Shown here piece by piece: positions 12,943-19,805 of a stretch of DNA of 21,564 bases. The stretch comes from CAZPCZ01 sp964585225 (GTDB lineage: Bacteria; Patescibacteriota; Patescibacteriia; JACPHY01). Numbering within the stretch: the stretch's first letter is position 1; every line of letters starts with the position of its first letter. Below the pieces are notes generated by a model. That model ran no database searches. It saw only the letters and a program-made list of their open reading frames with translations, and was not told the DNA's origin. The stretch covers positions 1-21,564 of the forward strand of contig CAZPCZ010000018.1 in NCBI GenBank assembly GCA_964585225.1. The letters are read 5' to 3'. A program made the position numbers and the translations under genes.

Positions 12943-14196
12943 CTATGCGCTCAGCGCCTGCAAGAGCTCGTCTGTGGTCACCACCCGAGCGTCCCCGCCA
13001 GCCCGCACCTTGAGTTCAATGCCGCCTGCGGTGAGCGAACGTTCACTTACAATGGCGCGACGGGTGATGCCGATGAGGTCCGCATCGGCGAATTTCTCGC
13101 CAGCGCTCACGCTCTGGCGGTCATCGTAGAGGACGTCCACGCCCGCCGCCTCCAATCGTCCCACCGCAACCTCCGCGGCTTCGAACGCATCCCCAGACGC
13201 ACCGTTCGATTTCCCCGGGATGGCAAGGAGGTGCACCGTGAACGGCGACACGTCGGCTGGCCACATCATCCCCCTCATGTCATGTGATGCCTCGACGATT
13301 GCACCGACAAGCCGCGTTACCCCGAGACCGTAGCAGCCCATGATGACCGGTCGTGCGTTCCCATCCGCGTCCGTGAACGTGAACCCGCACGCGTCCGAGT
13401 ACTTCGTTCCGAGGTCAAACGTGTTCCCAACTTCGATCCCCTTCGTTGCGACGAGTGTCTGCCCGCACGTCGGGCACCGTCGGTCCGCTGGCGCGACTTC
13501 CGCGTTGAATCCGATGCTGCACGCGCCGCACCGGAAGAGGTCGTCCTCGCCGGATGGCGTCTCGACATGGAATTCGTCTGAGATGTTCTCCGTGAAGATC
13601 CCACCGGATGCGCGTACGCGGAGCGACTGGACCCCGCACCGCGTGTAGACCCTCCGGTACGCCTCGCACATACGGCTATAGAAATCTTTGAGATCCTCGA
13701 CGGATGCGTGGAAGCTGTACGCGTCCTTCATGCCGAACTCACGCCCGCGGAGCACGCCGCCCTTCGCGCGGAGCTCGTCGCGAAATTTCGTCTGGATTTG
13801 GTACACCGCGAGCGGGAGGTCACGGTAGGATCGAACGAATTTCTGAACGAGCGGGGTGACAATTTCTTCATGCGAGGCGCCGAGCGCATACTCCTTTCCC
13901 GTTTGGCTCTTCACCTTGAAGAGGACGTCCACCGCGTCCCACCGTTTCGTCTGTATCCAGTACTCCTTCGGGTGGAGCGCGGGCATGAGGAGCTCCTGGC
14001 AGCCCACTGCATCCATTTCCTCACGGACGATATCGTGGACGCGCCGGAGCACGCGGAGTCCCAACGGGAGCCACGTGTAGATGCCTGCGCCCACCTGATC
14101 AATGAAGCCCCCGCGGTACAAGAGCCTACCGTTCACGGATTCGATATCGCGGGGCGCATCCTTTCGCGTTTTCCCGAAAAGTTTGGAGTACCGCAT
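12943..14196 (-). CDS. proS: Prolyl-tRNA synthetase, compact form without editing domain
   Basis: Charges tRNA-Pro. The 417-residue product begins MRYSKLFGKTRKDAPRD, the usual bacterial-type start. It has motif 1 around LPLGLRVLRRVHDIVREEMD, LGASHEEIVTPLV, motif 2 YQIQTKFRDELRAKGGVLRG followed by REFGMKDAYSFH, motif 3 GCYGLGVTRLVGAIVEASHD, and a C-terminal anticodon-binding domain (about 320-417). Standard bacterial ProRS is about 570 residues because an editing domain (INS, about 180 residues) sits between motifs 2 and 3. Here that space holds only about 60 residues, with two Cys pairs (CGAC and CPTC) that look like a zinc ribbon. Without INS, deacylation of Ala-tRNA-Pro would have to be done by another protein. 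Confidence 0.95.
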   Translation of the reverse strand: MRYSKLFGKTRKDAPRDIESVNGRLLYRGGFIDQVGAGIYTWLPLGLRVLRRVHDIVREEMDAVGCQELLMPALHPKEYWIQTKRWDAVDVLFKVKSQTGKEYALGASHEEIVTPLVQKFVRSYRDLPLAVYQIQTKFRDELRAKGGVLRGREFGMKDAYSFHASVEDLKDFYSRMCEAYRRVYTRCGVQSLRVRASGGIFTENISDEFHVETPSGEDDLFRCGACSIGFNAEVAPADRRCPTCGQTLVATKGIEVGNTFDLGTKYSDACGFTFTDADGNARPVIMGCYGLGVTRLVGAIVEASHDMRGMMWPADVSPFTVHLLAIPGKSNGASGDAFEAAEVAVGRLEAAGVDVLYDDRQSVSAGEKFADADLIGITRRAIVSERSLTAGGIELKVRAGGDARVVTTDELLQALSA

Positions 14197-14212
14197 GCGG
14201 TGCTGATGCCTA

Positions 14213-14278
14213 CGAATCTACGGATGAATCCGAATCTACGGATTCGGATACGTAGATTCGCCGGCATTCGTAGATTCG
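14213..14278. repeat. Inverted array of CGAATCTACG
   Basis: Two direct copies of CGAATCTACG (14213-14222, 14231-14240) are followed by two inverted copies CGTAGATTCG (14251-14260, 14269-14278), spaced 18, 20 and 18 bp. The centre is a 10-bp loop, so the four copies can form one long hairpin or cruciform. The left part is the leader of proS; the right part encodes the C-terminus of the upstream membrane protein. Confidence 0.9.
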
Positions 14279-14655
14279 TCAGGCGCCACGCGGCGGAGCG
14301 AGACAATGAACAGTTCCAGCAGCGTGAGGGCGGCGATGAGGAATACAAAATTCCACCACGTGAGGAGCTCCTTCGTTTGGAGGAACACACCGATGGTGAC
14401 GGCGAATCCGGTGAGGACGCCCTGACGAATCGCGATACGGATGCTTCGGTGTGCGTCCGCAGCATGTCGCCGAACGAAGAGCCCGACGACCGCTGCGCTT
14501 CCGGCCACTGCGGCGAGGAGCGTGAGGTAGAAGAGTGCGAACCCAATGGCTCCCGCAGTGGTGGGATCTGTCCGGGCGATGGTGAGTATCCAAGCGAACC
14601 AGGCAACCGCAGTGGAGATAACGGTGATGGTGAGCGGTACCTGGTTCGTCGGCAT
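14236..14655 (-). CDS. Four-helix membrane protein, unknown function
   Basis: A 139-residue integral membrane protein with helices at about 5-26 (QVPLTITVISTAVAWFAWIL), 34-61 (AIGFALFYLTLLAAVAGSAAVVG with LFV), 78-94 (GVLTGFAVTIGVFLQTK) and 98-120 (LTWWNFVFLIAALTLLELF), with a basic loop FVRRHAADAHRSIRIAIRQG between helices 2 and 3. The TDPTTAGAIGFALFYLTL and LTWWNF motifs are, from memory, a recurrent pattern in small CPR membrane proteins of unknown role. The start at ATG 14655 is preferred to one 12 codons upstream that begins with polar residues encoded by a hairpin. The last 16 residues (APDESTNAGESTYPNP) are encoded by the CGAATCTACG repeat array, so the gene ends within repeat DNA. Confidence 0.72.
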   Translation of the reverse strand: MPTNQVPLTITVISTAVAWFAWILTIARTDPTTAGAIGFALFYLTLLAAVAGSAAVVGLFVRRHAADAHRSIRIAIRQGVLTGFAVTIGVFLQTKELLTWWNFVFLIAALTLLELFIVSLRRVAPDESTNAGESTYPNP

Positions 14656-14665
14656 ACGATAAGAG

Positions 14666-14684
14666 GAGCCGAGAGAGTCGGCTC
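14666..14684 (-). terminator. Possible hairpin between the DciA-like gene and the membrane protein gene
   Basis: GAGCCGA and TCGGCTC form a perfect 7-bp stem with a 5-bp loop. On the minus strand it is followed by CTCTTATCG, which is only weakly T-rich. It could be a terminator or attenuator of the uppS/DciA-like transcript, or a structured leader of the membrane protein gene. Confidence 0.35.
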
Positions 14685-14703
14685 TTCCCATACTACTGAT
14701 CAG

Positions 14704-15045
14704 CTACGGCTCATGCAATGGGGTGGGACGGACATCCTCGCGGCTCCGCGGCACGAGGAGGACGCGTTCGATGCGGATCGCTTCGGCGGCAGCGCGGACG
14801 GTGCGCAGGACGTCCGCGTCGTGGAGTCGGATCGTCTGTGCGACCGCGGAGCTCCGACACGCGATGGTGAGCGCACCATCCTTCGTCACCGCGATCGGTT
14901 CGGCAAACTTTGAGTACTCGGCCCCGAAAATTCCGGCGAGCGCACGCTGGCACGCGCGGAGCGACGCAGTGATCGTGAGGTCGCGCGAAATTCCAGCTCG
15001 TTTCGCCGCGCCGGGGAGCAAGCGACGGATAGGAGTGAGGGGCAT
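14704..15045 (-). CDS. DciA-like protein (DUF721)
   Basis: A 113-residue basic protein: MPLTPIRRLLPGAAKRAGIS, ASLRACQRALAGIFGAEYSKF, EPIAVTKDGALTIACRSSAV and AQTIRLHDADVLRTV. The alternation of an N-terminal helical part with a KH-like beta part ending in DGxLTIxxxSSxxAQxIR fits DUF721. In bacteria without DnaC, DciA of this family loads or supports the replicative helicase DnaB. The role here is inferred from the family and is less certain because the protein is short and divergent. The start at ATG 15045 excludes an upstream in-frame stretch encoded by the AGCTT repeat and the uppS end. It follows uppS by 34 bp, all of them repeat. Confidence 0.7.
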   Translation of the reverse strand: MPLTPIRRLLPGAAKRAGISRDLTITASLRACQRALAGIFGAEYSKFAEPIAVTKDGALTIACRSSAVAQTIRLHDADVLRTVRAAAEAIRIERVLLVPRSREDVRPTPLHEP

Positions 15046-15049
15046 ACGG

Positions 15050-15079
15050 AGCTGCAAGCCCGCAGCTTCAAGCTGCAAG
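15050..15079. repeat. AGCTTCAAGC-type repeat between uppS and the DciA-like gene
   Basis: GAGCTGCAAGCCCGCAGC followed by TTCAAGCTGCAAG, directly behind the uppS TAA on the minus strand. It includes the palindrome GCAGCTT-C-AAGCTGC. It is the third relative of 1519-1617 and 8539-8570. Confidence 0.72.
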
Positions 15080-15763
15080 TTATCTGCCGTGTCGGCGTTC
15101 GCGGCTCGCGTACCACTCGAGTGCCACATCGAGGTCTGATTCTGAAAAATCCGGGAAGTGGACGGGTGCGAAGTACAGTTCCGCGTACGCGGATTCCCAG
15201 AGGAGAAAATTTGAGAGCCGTTGCTCGCCGGACGTGCGGATGATGAGGTCAGCCGGCGGGAGCGCTGCGGTCGAGAGTGCGGATTTCAACTGCTCGCACG
15301 TCAGCGTCGCAATGTCTGTGCCGGCACGAGCGAGTGCCTGTACACCCTCCACGATATCCTGCTGGCCGCCGTAGTTGATCGCCGCAACGATCGTGCCGCG
15401 AGTACCGGAAGCAGTGGTGACCTCCGCGTTTGCCATGAGCGCTTGGAGCTGAGGGTTCAGACGCGTGCGGTTCCCAACGAATCGTAGCCGGATGCCATCG
15501 CGGACGAACTCCTCCACGTCGCGTTCGAGGCCCTCCTCAAGGAGCCGCATGAGGTACCCCACTTCCTCCTTCGACCGTGTCCAGTTCTCTGTCGAGAAGA
15601 GATAGAACGTGACCCACGGCACCCCACGGTTGATGAACCAACGCCCGACCTCCTTGACGCGCGCGTATCCACGACGGTGCCCCTCGAGCGTCGGCAGGCC
15701 ATGCTGCCGCGCCCAGCGCCGATTGCCATCCACGATGACGCCAATGTGTGTGGGGGATCCCAT
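15080..15763 (-). CDS. uppS: Undecaprenyl diphosphate synthase (cis-prenyltransferase)
   Basis: Makes the C55 lipid carrier for peptidoglycan by cis-condensation of isopentenyl diphosphate onto farnesyl diphosphate. The 227-residue product has every family block: HIGVIVDGNRRWARQHG with the catalytic Asp, LEGHRRGYARVKEV, VTFYLFSTENWTRSKEEV, RLRFVGNRTRL, AAINYGGQQDIVEGV, and DLIIRTSGEQRLSNFLLWES with the diphosphate-binding arginines, then AYAELYFAPVHFPDF. The length is typical. The start at ATG 15763 (MGSPTHIGVIVDGN) is the normal distance from the first motif; an in-frame start 15 codons upstream would reach into the divergent promoter region. The gene is divergent from the antiporter gene, with 71 bp between them. 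Confidence 0.95.
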   Translation of the reverse strand: MGSPTHIGVIVDGNRRWARQHGLPTLEGHRRGYARVKEVGRWFINRGVPWVTFYLFSTENWTRSKEEVGYLMRLLEEGLERDVEEFVRDGIRLRFVGNRTRLNPQLQALMANAEVTTASGTRGTIVAAINYGGQQDIVEGVQALARAGTDIATLTCEQLKSALSTAALPPADLIIRTSGEQRLSNFLLWESAYAELYFAPVHFPDFSESDLDVALEWYASRERRHGR

Positions 15764-15820
15764 AGGAAGACCGATCGTACCACGCACTCCCATCCCCAGC
15801 GACTCCACGCGCAGCTGCCG

Positions 15821-15826
15821 TATACT
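15821..15826 (+). promoter_or_regulatory. -10 box of the antiporter gene, 8 bp from the start codon
   Basis: TATACT (five of six matches to TATAAT) lies 8 bp before the ATG at 15835. No good -35 is seen at 17 bp, and no ribosome binding site fits between. A leaderless mRNA is likely. Confidence 0.5.
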
Positions 15827-15834
15827 GCAGGTAT

Positions 15835-17526
15835 ATGGAAGGGAACATCTTCCTCCACCTCAGCGTCCTCCTCGCGGTGACCGCGACCGCGGCGTTCGCG
15901 CTCCGGTTGCTCCGCCAGCCGCTCGTCGTGAGCTACCTCGTCGCCGGCGTCCTCGCCGGCCCCCTCGCCCTCGATCTTATGCGCGGCGACGAGGCGCTCT
16001 ACCGCGCGTTCGCGAACTTCGGCGTCGTGCTCTTGCTCTTCGTCGTCGGCTTGAGCCTCAACGTCCGACATCTCCGGGAGATCGGGCGCAGCGCGCTCAT
16101 GGCCGGCGTCGGCCAGGTCCTGTTCACCGCGGTCGTCGGGTTCATGATCCTGATCCTGATTCCGATGCCGATGGCTGGGCGTGCGTACCTCGCGGTCGCG
16201 ATCACGTTCTCGAGCACGATCATCATTGTGAAGCTCCTCACGGATAAGGGACACGTGGAGCGCCTGTACGGCCGGCACGTCATTGGTCTCATGATCGTCC
16301 AGGACCTCCTCGCGCTCGCGCTGCTCGTCGTCGCGCAGGTGGTCGGCGTCGGTGATGCGACCGCCCCAGCGGTCACCGGCCTCGCGCTCCGAGTGCTCGG
16401 GGTCGTCGCCATGCTCGCGCTCCTCACTCGATACATCCTCCCCGCGATCCTCGACTACGCCGCGCGATCTGGTGAGCACCTCTTCCTCACGACGATCGCG
16501 TGGTGCTTCGGTGTTGCCGCAGCAGTTCATTGGGCTGGCTTCTCGCTCGAACTCGGCGCGCTCGCCGCCGGTATCACGCTCGCCGCATCCCCGTACCAGC
16601 CGGAGATCGCGAGTCGCGTGCGGCCACTGCGCGACTTCTTCCTCGTCCTCTTCTTCCTCATCCTTGGTGCGACGATGCGCCTCACGGATGTTGCCCCCGT
16701 GGTTGCAATCGGTGCGCTCCTCTCCGCCTTCATCCTCATCGGGAATCCGGTCATCCTCTACATCATCTACCGCTGGCTCGGGTTCACGCGACGGAACAGT
16801 TTCCTCGCCGGCGTCACCGCCGCGCAGGTGAGCGAATTCGGGTTCGTGCTCCTCCTCGTCGGGGAACGCCTCGGGCACGTCGGAGGCGACACGCTCGCCG
16901 CGTTCACGCTCACCGCACTCGTCACGATTGTCGCGTCGACGTACCTCGTCACGTACAACGAACAACTCTTCCAATTCCTCCACCCGTTCCTCAGGCGATT
17001 TGGATCAGAGCGCCATCAATCGGAACGCACGCGGGAGGTCTACGACGCGTGGCTGTTCGGCTACCACCGCATCGGCTGGAAGGTCGCTGAAGCGCTCCAG
17101 ACAAAAGACGTTCGATTCGCAGTCGTTGATGATAACCCAGATGCGATCCGAAAGCTCCGTGGGCGCGGCATCCCCGTGCACTTCGGCGACGCATCGGATG
17201 TCGAGTTCCTCGAGTCTCTCCCGCTCGCGAGCGCGAACCTCGTCGTCTCCACAATCCCGGACCTCGATGCGCAGCTCGTACTCATCCGGCACCTCCGTGC
17301 AGCACGAAATACCGATGCCCGGTTCATCGCGACCGCGAACCACGCCCGCGATCTCCAACCGCTCTACGACGCCGGTGCAGACTTCGTCGTCATGCCCCAC
17401 CTCCTCGGCGGCGTGTGGCTCTCCGAGGTCATCACGGGCAAGCCGTGGACCGCAACGACGTTCGCGCGCCTCCGGAAGGAACAGACGGAGGAGATGCGCC
17501 TCCGCACCGCGCATGCGACGGCGTGA
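15835..17526 (+). CDS. CPA2-family monovalent cation:proton antiporter with RCK/TrkA-N domain (KefB/KefC-like)
   Basis: A 563-residue inner-membrane transporter that would exchange K+ or Na+ for H+. Residues about 5-385 form the Na_H_Exchanger domain with some 12 helices, with RQPLVVSYLVAGVLAGPLAL, FGVVLLLFVVGLSLNVRHL, TFSSTIIIVKLLTDKG and MIVQDLLALALLVVAQVV (the VQD acidic site of the family), then FSLELGALAAGITLAASPY. Residues about 405-520 are a cytoplasmic RCK N-terminal (TrkA-N) Rossmann domain: WLFGYHRIGWKVAEAL, FAVVDDNPDAIRKLRGRGI, VHFGDASDVEFLESLPL. The nucleotide loop reads GYHRIG in place of the commoner GYGRVG. The C-terminal TrkA-C domain is absent. It is the only complete plus-strand gene and converges with the next gene, with 9 bp between stop codons. 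A 508-codon open frame on the opposite strand is a codon-bias shadow. Confidence 0.92.
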   Translation: MEGNIFLHLSVLLAVTATAAFALRLLRQPLVVSYLVAGVLAGPLALDLMRGDEALYRAFANFGVVLLLFVVGLSLNVRHLREIGRSALMAGVGQVLFTAVVGFMILILIPMPMAGRAYLAVAITFSSTIIIVKLLTDKGHVERLYGRHVIGLMIVQDLLALALLVVAQVVGVGDATAPAVTGLALRVLGVVAMLALLTRYILPAILDYAARSGEHLFLTTIAWCFGVAAAVHWAGFSLELGALAAGITLAASPYQPEIASRVRPLRDFFLVLFFLILGATMRLTDVAPVVAIGALLSAFILIGNPVILYIIYRWLGFTRRNSFLAGVTAAQVSEFGFVLLLVGERLGHVGGDTLAAFTLTALVTIVASTYLVTYNEQLFQFLHPFLRRFGSERHQSERTREVYDAWLFGYHRIGWKVAEALQTKDVRFAVVDDNPDAIRKLRGRGIPVHFGDASDVEFLESLPLASANLVVSTIPDLDAQLVLIRHLRAARNTDARFIATANHARDLQPLYDAGADFVVMPHLLGGVWLSEVITGKPWTATTFARLRKEQTEEMRLRTAHATA

Positions 17527-17535
17527 CCACCATCG

Positions 17536-18687
17536 TCACCGCAGCGGTTTTCCGTCCTCGTAGATCGTCATGCCGCGCTCCCGCAGGGCGGCAAAAAACG
17601 GCTCGATCGGAACGACTGGCCCCGGCGAGAAGCACCCGCGGGCGGTGATCGTCCCATCGGCAACCATCTGCGCAATGATCGACGCCGGAAATCCGGTGTC
17701 GATATTGCATCCGGCGTCCCGCCAGTTCGGGAGCGTCGGCACGATGCATTCCATGCGGATACGCGTCGTCTTTCGTCCTTTCCGACCAGTGACGTCAACC
17801 CAAAGATTCTCAGTCTCCTCGTACCCCTCCGGCATTGGGAGACGCTGGAGCGTCCGTGCGGTCGCCTCGACCGGCTGGATCTCCGCTCCGTCAATCGTGA
17901 CCGGCTCCCCGCTCCCGAGGCCGAGCTCCATGAGCATCCTGATGACGTCGAACGAGTGTGCAGGGAAACTCGCGTAGAATCGAAGATTCCGGAGGCCGTT
18001 CCGTCGATGGTAACGGTAGAACGTGTACGTCTCAGGGTGACGGACAATGAAGCAGCGCTGTATTCCGACCGCTCGGAATTCCCGCTCGACGAGCGTATCG
18101 AGTGGTTGACGGTATACCCACTTCCCATCCTCGATCGCGGCGGCAGGTTCCGTGAACTCCTCAATGATGCTCGCCATGGAGAACGGAACAAGGAACCGCT
18201 TGATGCTCGAGTCCCACGCGAACCCAACCTCAACGGTCGTGAGGTGGTCAAGGCGCTGCGCGGCATACCAGAGCATGACGTCGTTGATGCCGGGTGTCGA
18301 CCCACAGCCGGTGATACCGATGAGCCCCGCGCGCTTGAACGTGCCGTGGAGCGCGAGCTGCGCCTTCGTCATTGGGATATCGGAGCCAAGGTCAATGACG
18401 TGTCGTCCCGCTGCGAGGCATGCCCGGAAGACATCAATAATCCAGTCGCCCTCTGCGCAGTTGATGACGACCGGTGCGTCGGTCCGCGCGATGAACGCCG
18501 CGGCTTCACGTGCACGGCGGAGGTCGAGGTACTTGAACGGGAGCTTTGGGTCACGCTCGAGGAGTGGCTCGGATCCCTCACGGTAGTGATCCGCGAGAAA
18601 GAGTGAACGGCCACGCTCCCAGAGATCGCGGCTCACGATCCGTCCTTGCATCCCACCGCTGCCGATGATGAGAAAGTCGTAGCGCAT
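17536..18687 (-). CDS. Saccharopine dehydrogenase-like NAD(P)-binding oxidoreductase
   Basis: A 383-residue protein. It has an N-terminal Rossmann fold, DFLIIGSGGMQGRIVSRDL (4-22), then DAPVVINCAEGDWIIDVFRA, GRHVIDLGSDIPMT, and the family-typical GITGCGSTPGINDVMLWYA (about 130-148). A C-terminal catalytic domain ends DTGFPASIIAQMVADGTITA, then FSPGPVVPIEPFFAALRERG. The superfamily includes saccharopine reductase, carboxynorspermidine dehydrogenase and homospermidine-type enzymes. The PG-N motif and the end block fit saccharopine or carboxynorspermidine enzymes, but the substrate cannot be named and no lysine or polyamine genes are nearby. The ATG at 18687 is 5 bp after the preceding stop; a GTG at 18696 overlapping that stop as GTGA is an alternative start. 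Confidence 0.82.
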   Translation of the reverse strand: MRYDFLIIGSGGMQGRIVSRDLWERGRSLFLADHYREGSEPLLERDPKLPFKYLDLRRAREAAAFIARTDAPVVINCAEGDWIIDVFRACLAAGRHVIDLGSDIPMTKAQLALHGTFKRAGLIGITGCGSTPGINDVMLWYAAQRLDHLTTVEVGFAWDSSIKRFLVPFSMASIIEEFTEPAAAIEDGKWVYRQPLDTLVEREFRAVGIQRCFIVRHPETYTFYRYHRRNGLRNLRFYASFPAHSFDVIRMLMELGLGSGEPVTIDGAEIQPVEATARTLQRLPMPEGYEETENLWVDVTGRKGRKTTRIRMECIVPTLPNWRDAGCNIDTGFPASIIAQMVADGTITARGCFSPGPVVPIEPFFAALRERGMTIYEDGKPLR

Positions 18688-18692
18688 GTGCT

Positions 18693-19805
18693 TCACGCAG
18701 CATCACGGAGCTCAGCGGGCGGTTCACGATCACCGCTCAGCCCCCTCGCAGCGAATTCCTTCCGGAAATACTCCACGAGCTCCGGCGCGGGCTCACCGGT
18801 GATGAAATCAATTTTGTCGTTCGGGATGACGAGGAGGTATCCACGGAGCTCCTGCTGGGTGCGCGCCGCGTAGTCCCGGAGTTTTGCGCGGAACCGCGCA
18901 GAATCGTGTGCGAGCCTCGAGTTGAAATGCCGGCGCTCCTGGTGGTGCCGCGTTTGGATGTTCGGAAATGCGAGTTCCTCGTCCTCGAGGAGCGACGGCT
19001 GCATCGCTTCCGATGATCCTTTCACCTGCACCGCGGTCCCACCATCAACCCAGAGATCGATCGCATCGAACGCGTCCTGCTCGGGGTGTGAGAGTTGCGG
19101 ATTGAGACGGAGCGATTCGAGGAGCCGAACCGTTGCAACCTGGCTCAGAATACCGCGACGGATACGGTTGAGTTCACGAGTTCGCTTCATCTGTTTCGCG
19201 GTGTACTCCACGACGGTCCAGAATTGCGCGAGCATCTCCTTGTCATCACCGTTCATGGCAAGGAAGTGCGTGAGGAGGAACTGGTACTCCGTGAGACTCT
19301 GAAGTACATCCTTCTCAATGCGGTAATCTCTCCGCGCTCGTTTCACATCGAGTGAAGACTGGAGTCGCAGGAGATCTCGGATACCGAAGAGCGCCTCGAC
19401 GGCCTCAAGCTGGTCGGGGTACTCATCAACGTACCGTTTCTTGACGTCCTCGATACGCCGGCGATCGCGCGACGCAACCGCCTCAAAGAACTCGCGCTGG
19501 AGTACTCGCCGGCGGCGCACCTCCTCCGGCGGGAGGTGCTTCCTCAGGAGCACCTCATCACGCGATTGCTTGAGACGGAATGGAAATCCGTACTTGTCCT
19601 GCCACCACGATTGGACGGCGCGATCGAGTCGTCCCTGTTGGTCACCGGGTAGTGATGCTCCAGCACAGTGTCGTCGCACGAGTTCCTGGTCGTCATGAGA
19701 AAATGCCCCGAGGTCATCATGGAGTTCCCGGCGAAGCAACTCAATCGCACTCGACGTACGTTCCGGCCCCTTCTCGATCGGAAGAAACACCTCAGGTGAC
19801 GGCAT
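18693..19805 (-). CDS. Unknown protein with a PD-(D/E)xK-like core, coupled to the helicase-nuclease
   Basis: A 370-residue, strongly charged and mostly helical protein. The N-terminal two thirds (about 15-225) are Arg/Glu-rich helices (QSWWQDKYGFPFRLKQSRDE, EEVRRRRVLQREFFEAVASR, RRIEDVKKRYVDEYPDQLEA). The C-terminal third shows ATVRLLESLRLNP (about 224-236), then DAFDAIDLWVDGGTAVQVKG (244-263), an Asp about 10 residues before Q-x-K. With the preceding Glu helix this is the layout of a PD-(D/E)xK nuclease-fold core of the QxK type; a later strand reads RGYLLVIPNDKIDFI. Nuclease activity is inferred from this pattern only. The gene overlaps the helicase-nuclease by 14 bp, so the two are probably made together, perhaps for DNA repair or defence. 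I do not recognise the family by name. The start at 19805 avoids an in-frame tail inside the helicase. Confidence 0.6.
   Translation of the reverse strand: MPSPEVFLPIEKGPERTSSAIELLRRELHDDLGAFSHDDQELVRRHCAGASLPGDQQGRLDRAVQSWWQDKYGFPFRLKQSRDEVLLRKHLPPEEVRRRRVLQREFFEAVASRDRRRIEDVKKRYVDEYPDQLEAVEALFGIRDLLRLQSSLDVKRARRDYRIEKDVLQSLTEYQFLLTHFLAMNGDDKEMLAQFWTVVEYTAKQMKRTRELNRIRRGILSQVATVRLLESLRLNPQLSHPEQDAFDAIDLWVDGGTAVQVKGSSEAMQPSLLEDEELAFPNIQTRHHQERRHFNSRLAHDSARFRAKLRDYAARTQQELRGYLLVIPNDKIDFITGEPAPELVEYFRKEFAARGLSGDREPPAELRDAA

Noticed and set aside
14213..14278. Integron attC site or phage attachment site
   Set aside because: No integrase, tRNA or core RYYYAAC/GTTRRRY pair; the structure is a word array, not an attC.
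13708..14913. A 401-codon plus-strand open frame opposite proS, the membrane protein and the DciA-like gene
   Set aside because: It crosses three minus-strand genes and a repeat array, with no domain pattern; a codon-bias shadow.
15457..16983. A 508-codon open frame on the minus strand opposite the antiporter, rich in Glu, Asp and Arg
   Set aside because: It is the antisense of a clear membrane transporter and of the uppS N-terminus; the acidic composition comes from GC-rich codon bias (CTC read backwards as GAG).
17510..17560. Bidirectional terminator between the antiporter and dehydrogenase genes
   Set aside because: No stem with a T run fits in or around the 9-bp gap.
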